From CAZTPJ01 sp964614515 (GTDB lineage Bacteria; Planctomycetota; Phycisphaerae; Phycisphaerales; UBA1924): 64,000 bases of DNA. Under the pieces are notes generated by a model that saw only the letters and a list, made by a program, of their open reading frames with translations, was not told the DNA's origin and did no database searches. Position numbers and translations under genes: made by a program. Position 1 is the first letter of the stretch. The number at the start of each line of letters is the position of its first letter. Below, piece by piece: positions 58,569-64,000 of the stretch. The DNA lies in the NCBI GenBank assembly GCA_964614515.1, contig CAZTPJ010000001.1, positions 1 to 64,000 on the forward strand. Reading direction: 5' to 3'.

Positions 58569-60110
58569 ATGCTGATCTGGAAGCCCCCCAAGACGGCCGT
58601 CGCCTTTTTTCGGATCGAGCCGTTCGAACATCTCGTTGGCAACCAGTTCGACGTTGCGGAGCGCGAGAAGCGGGATCGCCTTGTGGCCGAGTTTCTGGGG
58701 CCATTGGGGATGAAGTCATCGCGGTACGAGTCTCTCACATTGCCGTTGTCCGATGCACGCTGGCCGGCGTTGCTCGATGCCCTCGATGAGGCTCGTAGAG
58801 CGGCGTTGGTGCACATGAGCGTGTGCTTCATCGAAGAGCGATGGCCCAAACCTTCCGATAAGCATGCTTGGTTCGACCTGGGAGTCTTCGAGTTCGACTC
58901 GCCACGCCGCACGCCCAAGGGTCGTCACTTCGGATGGCGCGAGGGGCCTCATCTGGCATCGCAGGCGTTCTTCGACTGCGTGCAGACGCACGGCCTGACG
59001 GGACTCTCGTGGCTGCCCCTGGAGGATTCTCGGCGGGACGATCCCATCACCTGGTATGAAGTCTTCGCGGAACAGCCGATCGGGCGAGGACTGGATCATC
59101 CACTGATTGATCCGCGAAAGGTGGAAGCGGACTCGGCCAAGTACAAAAGAAAGTTTGATCCCACGCGACAGTTCGGAATCGAGATCGCGTATCTCGAGCA
59201 GTGGCGTGGCGATGCGATCATCGACTGTTCGGTGATTCCTCGACTCATCACCCTGACATCGGCAAGAAACTTGTTCCGCGTGCATGGACCCAAGCGCATG
59301 GTCCGGGAGCACCTCCCGCAGACCGACTTCGCGTATCGCGGATGGGGCTGGGATCGCGACAAAGGCCCCGGCGGGGCGGGACGACCCATCCGCAGCATCT
59401 GTTGCAACGCGCGCACTCGCACGATCCTCATTGAGTCGGGCCTGATGAAGCCCGCGTGGTTCAAGCCTATCGCGACCGTCCCCGCCGCGGAAGCCGTGTC
59501 CGAAGTCCTCGATCGCACAGTCCCCGGGCCAATTCCTCCGCCGATCTACACACCCGCCGAAGCGGCGGTCGAACGAACTCGCCGGGAGGCTGTCATCGCC
59601 GTTAGGGAAGAGGAGCAGGGCCGATTGCAGTTTTCATCGACGGATGAGGCGGTCGGTGAACTCGAGCGCCGAATCGCCCACGGGCAACTGCCCTGGCCGC
59701 CCGCGCGTGAGTTCAAGGAGTTTGACGAGATTCGCGCCGCGCCACTGTGGGACAAGGCGCCGGTGGCCTGGCAGCGTGCCGCGCCGATGCTGCCGCTTGC
59801 CGCCCGGTGGGAATCGGAAGTCGAAGAGTTCGATTTTTTCCTTGTGCCTCCGGAGGTCAACGACTGGCTGCTCGACGGCGACCATGGCAACGACCCGGGT
59901 GATGTGCCTTCAACCGATGACCTGATCCTCGCGCGAAGCGAGTTCGGAGACTGGTATGCCGTGCGCATGGATGATCCACTCTTGCCTGCGGATGCGGCCG
60001 TGAGATTGTGGGACCACGAAACACTGTCGATCCAGAGTGAATGGCCGAGCGTGGGGGCGTTCATCGCGGAACTGCTCACACTCGGCGACATAAGCGAAAC
60101 GATCGACTGA
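58569..60110 (+). CDS. Large protein with SMI1/KNR4 (SUKH)-like C-terminus
   Basis: 513-aa soluble protein without signal peptide. Residues 1-330 form an unrecognised N-terminal part, beginning MLIWKPPKTAVAFFRIEPFE, with a WFDLGVFEFDSPRR block. A charged helix spans about 335-385. The C-terminal region (about 395-510) has APMLPLAARWESEVEEFDFFLVPPEVNDWL, then DDLILARSEFGDWYAVRM and VRLWDHETLSIQSEWPSVGAFIAELL, in the style of SMI1/KNR4 proteins, which include many toxin-immunity proteins. No toxin gene is adjacent. ATG at 58569; the open frame upstream is not coding-like. Confidence 0.65.
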   Translation: MLIWKPPKTAVAFFRIEPFEHLVGNQFDVAEREKRDRLVAEFLGPLGMKSSRYESLTLPLSDARWPALLDALDEARRAALVHMSVCFIEERWPKPSDKHAWFDLGVFEFDSPRRTPKGRHFGWREGPHLASQAFFDCVQTHGLTGLSWLPLEDSRRDDPITWYEVFAEQPIGRGLDHPLIDPRKVEADSAKYKRKFDPTRQFGIEIAYLEQWRGDAIIDCSVIPRLITLTSARNLFRVHGPKRMVREHLPQTDFAYRGWGWDRDKGPGGAGRPIRSICCNARTRTILIESGLMKPAWFKPIATVPAAEAVSEVLDRTVPGPIPPPIYTPAEAAVERTRREAVIAVREEEQGRLQFSSTDEAVGELERRIAHGQLPWPPAREFKEFDEIRAAPLWDKAPVAWQRAAPMLPLAARWESEVEEFDFFLVPPEVNDWLLDGDHGNDPGDVPSTDDLILARSEFGDWYAVRMDDPLLPADAAVRLWDHETLSIQSEWPSVGAFIAELLTLGDISETID

Positions 60111-60194
60111 TTCACCGGATTCACGCGATCCACAGCGGGCGGGTTCCTACGATCGTGTTTTGCTGGCATCTCACAACCGATTTCGGAGCCTCCC

Positions 60195-61250
60195 ATGCCC
60201 ACCGTCCCCGCCTTTGCCGCCCAGTCCGCCACATCGCCGTTGGCCCTCATGTCGATCCCGCGCCGCGAGGCGGGGCCGCGCGATGTGCAAATCGAGATTC
60301 TGCACTGCGGCGTCTGCCACAGCGATCTGCACATGGCCCGCAATGAGTGGGGCATGTCCGTGTACCCCTTCGTCGGTGGGCACGAGATCGTCGGGCGTGT
60401 CACTCGCGCGGGGGCCGAGGCTCGGGCGTTCAAGGAGGGGGACATCGTGGGCGTCGGATGTCTCGTGGATTCATGCCGCACATGCGAATCCTGCCGCGCG
60501 GGCCTGGAGAACTACTGCGAGAACGGCATGGTGATGACGTACGGCTCGCCGGACAAGCACGGCACAGCCCCGGTGACCTATGGCGGGTATTCAACCTCCA
60601 TCACCGTGGACAGGGACTTCGTGCTTCGCATCTCCGATCGACTCGACCCGGCCGGGGCCGCGCCGCTGCTGTGCGCGGGCATCACGACGTATTCACCGCT
60701 GCGCTATTACAAGGTTGGCAAAGGCACGCGCGTCGGGGTCGTCGGCCTCGGCGGCCTGGGCCACATGGGCCTGAAGCTCGCCCGGGCGATGGGCGCACAC
60801 GTCGTCCTCTTCACCACGTCCCCCGGCAAGGCCGAGGATGCCACAAGACTCGGCGCACACGAGATCGTCATTTCAAAGGATGCCGACCAGATGAAGCGTG
60901 CGGCCAACTCGCTCAACTTCATTCTCAACACCGTGGCCGCACCGCACGACCTCAATCCCCTGCTCAACTGCCTGCGCCGCGATGGTACGATGTGCCTGGT
61001 GGGTGCGCCGGATCGTCCGCACCCGCCGCTGGACATCATGGGCCTGCTCTTCCGGCGTCGCGGGGTGGCGGGTTCCCTCATCGGCGGCCTGCGCGAGACA
61101 CAGGAGATGCTCGACTTCTGCGCTGAGCATCGCATCACAGCCGACATCGAACGCATCCCCATGCAGAAGATCAACGAAGCCTACGAACGCATGCTCCGCA
61201 GCGATGTGCGATATCGTTTTGTCATCGACATGGCATCGCTCAAGTCATAG
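60195..61250 (+). CDS. Zinc-dependent NAD(P)H alcohol dehydrogenase (YahK/CAD type)
   Basis: 351-aa medium-chain dehydrogenase that reduces aldehydes. Catalytic zinc ligands: Cys41 in CGVCHSDLH and His63-Glu64 in GGHEIVG. Structural zinc: the cluster CLVDSCRTCESC...NYC near 93-114. Cofactor motif GVVGLGGLGHMGLKLA at about 178-193. The order and the QxxE..HCGVCHSD opening are those of the YahK/cinnamyl-alcohol-dehydrogenase group, usually NADPH-linked. ATG at 60195 has gcctccc only, no clear ribosome binding site. It stands alone. Confidence 0.93.
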   Translation: MPTVPAFAAQSATSPLALMSIPRREAGPRDVQIEILHCGVCHSDLHMARNEWGMSVYPFVGGHEIVGRVTRAGAEARAFKEGDIVGVGCLVDSCRTCESCRAGLENYCENGMVMTYGSPDKHGTAPVTYGGYSTSITVDRDFVLRISDRLDPAGAAPLLCAGITTYSPLRYYKVGKGTRVGVVGLGGLGHMGLKLARAMGAHVVLFTTSPGKAEDATRLGAHEIVISKDADQMKRAANSLNFILNTVAAPHDLNPLLNCLRRDGTMCLVGAPDRPHPPLDIMGLLFRRRGVAGSLIGGLRETQEMLDFCAEHRITADIERIPMQKINEAYERMLRSDVRYRFVIDMASLKS

Positions 61251-61267
61251 CGTTGGGGCAACTGTCA

Positions 61268-61380
61268 AGTCTGATTGGATCCGGTGGGGCGGGCGTCTCG
61301 CCCGCCTCCCGTGCGTGTCCGATGCGCAATGATTCATCCCAGCGCCAAAGCGGTGAGCGATCTTGCGGTAGCCCTGCCGG
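61268..61380. repeat. Dispersed repeat R1, copy 4 (full length, inverted)
   Basis: gattggatccggtggggcg, ggcgtctcgcccgcctccc, gtgtccgatgcgcaatgattcatcc, gagcgatcttgcggtagccct. Reverse-complemented it aligns block by block with 34527-34650. It lies between the dehydrogenase and lipoprotein genes. Confidence 0.78.
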
Positions 61381-61428
61381 CCTTCACACGCGATGGTGTG
61401 CGGCCGACGCGGGCCATACACTCCACCC

Positions 61429-61944
61429 ATGCTCACACGCAGCGCGATCTCTATGGTGCTCATCATCTGCACGGCCATGGCGTCGTGCGCGTCGCGCCCA
61501 ACCGCTCCCTACCTCGCGGAAGACTCGCCGTCGGATTTCACGCTCGAGATCACCGTGCGTTCATCGCGTACCGGCGAAGTCCCCCGCGCGCTCCGCGCCG
61601 GGCGGTACATCCTCGAACCCGGCGGCGCGCTGCGCGCATCGGTGGGTCAGGGCGCCACGCATGGGACGTACCCCCCGCGCTCGGCGGATGTCGATCCCAT
61701 CGAGGTCGAGCGCATCTGGCGGCTGGTGCGCGATTCCGGACTCCTCATCGAGTCAAGCCCCTATGCGATTTCCACGCCGGAGGATGCGTGGAATTCCGCG
61801 ACGCGGGCTATGGCCGTCGTGACCATCGTCAAGCAGGGTCAGCGATCGTCCTTCGTCGTTCCGCTGGAAGATCCCAACCCAACCCCGCGAAACATCGCCG
61901 TCGTCGTGGACCGCCTCGCGCGCCTCGCGGGCGTGCCGGGATAG
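61429..61944 (+). CDS. Lipoprotein of unknown function
   Basis: 171-aa predicted lipoprotein with a signal ending in lipobox MASC (Cys20), then FTLEITVRSSRTGEVPRALRAGRYILEPGGALRAS and a domain of alternating strands, with VEVERIW-type IEVERIWRLVRDSGLL. Family not recognised. ATG at 61429 chosen for the signal peptide; the longer frame starts in the R1 repeat. holA begins 24 nt downstream, so they may share a transcript. Confidence 0.75.
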   Translation: MLTRSAISMVLIICTAMASCASRPTAPYLAEDSPSDFTLEITVRSSRTGEVPRALRAGRYILEPGGALRASVGQGATHGTYPPRSADVDPIEVERIWRLVRDSGLLIESSPYAISTPEDAWNSATRAMAVVTIVKQGQRSSFVVPLEDPNPTPRNIAVVVDRLARLAGVPG

Positions 61945-61968
61945 CCGTCGTCGGCCTACCGTTGCGTC

Positions 61969-62982
61969 ATGGCCGCCCGTACTTCTCGCAAGCCCGTGCA
62001 GGGTGCTTCCGCCGTGGAGATTGATCCGCGATGGCGCATCATCCTGCTCGCCGGACCCGAACTCTTCCTGCAGGCGGAACTGACGCGACGCATTCGCGCT
62101 GCGCTCGAAGAGGCCCACGGCGGCGTCGATGTCGCCCTGCATGACGGCGCCTCAGCACGCCCGGCCGACGTGCTCGATGACTGCCGCTCGCTCGGACTCA
62201 TGCAGCCGTATCGCATGGTCATCGTCGATGCGGCGGATCAGTTCGTCAAAGAAGACAGTCGTCCGATTGTCGAGCGTTACGCGGTCGCGCCCAGCGAGAG
62301 CGCGACGCTGGTTCTTCGCGCCTCGACGTGGCACAAGGGCAAACTTGATTCGCTGATCGAAGCCTGCGGCGCGGTGATCCCATGCACCTCTCCCGCAAAC
62401 ATCCCCGCATGGCTCACACAACACGCCAAGGAGATCGGCGTGCGCATTTCCACCAAGGCGGCCGCGCTCCTCGTCGATCGCGTCGGCGATGATCTTGGGC
62501 GTCTGCATGGGGAGTTGGAGAAACTTTCGCTCGCGGCCTTGGACACGGGCGGTGAGATTTCCGATGCCCTCGTCGCCGAGATGGTGGGGGCGACGCGCGA
62601 AGAGGATGTCTGGAAGAGTCAGGCTCGGCTGCTGGCGGCGAATCCCGAGGCCGCGCTGAAGCACCTGCATACGTTGCTCGATGCCGGTCCGCGCGACGCG
62701 ACCGTCCCCGTGGCCTATCTGTGCATGGACCTCGCGCGGAAGATGCACGCCTGCGCCCGGGGCATCCAACAAGGTGTTTCCCCGAATGCCGTCGCCGCGG
62801 AACTCAGACTCTGGACAGCCAAGGAAGAGGTGATCGCGCTGGCCCGCAAGGCCGGGCCGAAGCGCGCCGCACGCCTTTTCGCGCAATCCGTGGCCATCGA
62901 CCACAGGCAAAAAACAGGCGTTGGAGATGCCGTTCGCGGCCTCGAAATCCTCACCCTCCGATTCGCCAGTCTCAGCCGTTGA
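61969..62982 (+). CDS. holA: DNA polymerase III subunit delta
   Basis: 337-aa clamp-loader delta subunit, which opens the sliding clamp. It shows the usual delta pattern: IILLAGPELFLQAELTRRIR near the N-terminus, DVLDDCRSLGLMQPYRMVIVDAADQFVKE, TLVLRASTWHKGKLDSLIEACGAV, then LTQHAKEIGVRISTKAAALLVDRVGDDLGRLHGELEKLSL and a C-terminal helical collar domain. No P-loop, as expected for delta. ATG at 61969. Confidence 0.88.
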   Translation: MAARTSRKPVQGASAVEIDPRWRIILLAGPELFLQAELTRRIRAALEEAHGGVDVALHDGASARPADVLDDCRSLGLMQPYRMVIVDAADQFVKEDSRPIVERYAVAPSESATLVLRASTWHKGKLDSLIEACGAVIPCTSPANIPAWLTQHAKEIGVRISTKAAALLVDRVGDDLGRLHGELEKLSLAALDTGGEISDALVAEMVGATREEDVWKSQARLLAANPEAALKHLHTLLDAGPRDATVPVAYLCMDLARKMHACARGIQQGVSPNAVAAELRLWTAKEEVIALARKAGPKRAARLFAQSVAIDHRQKTGVGDAVRGLEILTLRFASLSR

Positions 62983-63049
62983 CCTTCCGATACAGCCTCG
63001 CCGGCGGAGCCGGCCGTGGGCCGTTGCGCCCGCGCCGGGAGCCGGGGCC

Positions 63050-64000
63050 GTGAAACAACCACGTCATCACCGTCGTCGAATGTCCGCCGGACTCTTGCTC
63101 GCCGCATCGGCCGGGGTGCTGGCTGGATGTCTCGCGCGTCCGTATGACACCCCCGTTAACACGAGCCTTGGCAAACTCGCCGCGTCGCGCCAGGCGACAT
63201 CGCCCGCCGGGCCTTCACCCGCAGCGCGATCCACGCCTGCGGCGGACGCCCTGGACATCGAGCGTTACGCGAAAGACCTGCAGGCCATGCTCGAAGGTGG
63301 TGGCGCGACACCCACGCCGCCGCCGGTTCACGCCGCGCCGCCCGCCCCGGCCATCGCCGATGCGCAGCGCGAGGGCGAGATGCAAGGCTCGCTTGAGGTC
63401 AGCGAGCCGTCTGATGCGCCGATCGATCCAGACGCGCCCGCGATGGATGTCGCCGGTGAATCGACGACCGTCGCGCCCCCGCCGATCTCGCTCGATGCGC
63501 ACATCGCGACGACGGCCGCGGAACTTCGCGCGCTCCTGCGACAGCGTTCAACGGGTTCGCTCGATCCGCTGCGCGATGAGGCGATCGCGGCCGTGCTTGA
63601 TGTCCTTGTGGAAGCGCCGGCAACGACGATGAGCGATGACCTCGCCCCGGCCGAGCGCGAGGCGCTCACCGCGCTGCGGGACTTCATGTCCGGCCTGTTT
63701 GCGTGGTCATCGGGGAGCGAAGCGGTGGACCCGGCCGACCTCGCGCAGGATCTGGCCGAGCGGATGGCGCTGGCCGGCGGCCTTCGCATTCGCGAAGCCG
63801 TGCTCTGCACGCGCGTGCAGGGCTTCGGGCGTTTCACGCCGCGAGATTCGACGACATTCCTCGCGGGCCGCTCGCATCAACTGTTCCTGTATACGGAGAT
63901 CGAGCGTTTCTCGCGTCGCGCGATCGCGCCGACGGAATCCGACGTTTCGGAATGGGCGGTGGAAATCTCGCAGGAGTTGAACCTGTGGCACGATGCGCCC
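63050..64000 (+). CDS. Lipoprotein, incomplete at the window end
   Basis: The frame is open from GTG 63050 (or ATG 63080) to the last base without a stop, at least 317 codons. The N-terminus is a lipoprotein signal: RRRMSAGLLLAASAGVLAGC. A Pro/Ala-rich linker (about residues 45-120) precedes a more ordered region (LDAHIATTAAELRALLRQRSTGSLDPLRDEAIAAVLDVL, GGLRIREAVLCTRVQGFGRFTP, HQLFLYTEIERF). The last block resembles the start of a beta-rich domain. No family is recognised. It begins 67 nt after holA. Confidence 0.78.
   Translation, partial: MKQPRHHRRRMSAGLLLAASAGVLAGCLARPYDTPVNTSLGKLAASRQATSPAGPSPAARSTPAADALDIERYAKDLQAMLEGGGATPTPPPVHAAPPAPAIADAQREGEMQGSLEVSEPSDAPIDPDAPAMDVAGESTTVAPPPISLDAHIATTAAELRALLRQRSTGSLDPLRDEAIAAVLDVLVEAPATTMSDDLAPAEREALTALRDFMSGLFAWSSGSEAVDPADLAQDLAERMALAGGLRIREAVLCTRVQGFGRFTPRDSTTFLAGRSHQLFLYTEIERFSRRAIAPTESDVSEWAVEISQELNLWHDAP

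Overview
The window reads as a chromosomal segment of a planctomycete, most likely of the class Phycisphaerae. This rests on several traits seen together: high-GC DNA with many GTG starts, exported proteins ending in dockerin-like LDIFDF repeats, prepilin-like proteins with a G|WTCVE cleavage site and a C-terminal DG motif, small membrane proteins ending in a CxxC...CPECG zinc ribbon, very large PstC/PstA permeases, a MqnD homologue (futalosine menaquinone route) and a membrane pyrophosphatase. The lineage is inferred, not searched. I see no phage, integrase, insertion sequence, CRISPR array, rRNA or tRNA.

Layout. 0-8 kb: membrane pyrophosphatase (-), VIT/vWA exported protein, mqnD with an FAH-family hydrolase, OsmC. 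8-12 kb (-): SRPBCC protein, alpha/beta-hydrolase lipoprotein, thrS. 12-16 kb: nrdR and a lipoprotein, then CoA-transferase subunit A and two tiny membrane proteins facing subunit B. 16-20 kb: tandem and dispersed repeats, two zinc-ribbon membrane proteins, an HD-GYP/PilZ protein, a HAD hydrolase. 20.7-22.5 kb: an accessory-looking operon of a MauE/DoxX-like protein, a cysteine-rich exported peptide and an exported protein of unknown function. 22.8-30 kb: lemA, htpX, NDH-2, polX, recG. 30-38 kb: a mirror-symmetric palindrome cluster, AtpZ, an M50-CBS protease, two prepilin-like paralogues with nearly identical hairpin leaders, a dockerin-like secreted protein, a PRiA4_ORF3 protein. 37.8-44.6 kb: pstS-pstC-pstA-pstB, closed by a terminator. 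44.7-52.6 kb: another dockerin-like protein, a Ser/Thr kinase fused to an ATPase, a DUF4139 protein, a two-component pair. 53-56 kb: TPP riboswitch, DinB-family gene, thiC. 56-64 kb: a PD-(D/E)XK nuclease, lipoproteins, a SUKH-like protein, a zinc alcohol dehydrogenase, holA and an incomplete lipoprotein gene.

The clearest regulatory find is upstream of thrS on the minus strand. An 18-codon leader ORF with four Thr codons is followed by 1:2, 2:3 and 3:4 pairing segments and a U-tailed terminator, the full logic of ribosome-mediated attenuation by threonyl-tRNA supply. A second is a TPP riboswitch whose conserved 3' strand supplies the ribosome binding site of a DinB-family gene placed between it and thiC. 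A third is the pair of prepilin paralogues whose leaders keep a hairpin although its stem sequence differs. Intergenic DNA carries several families of palindromic or roughly 110-bp dispersed repeats.
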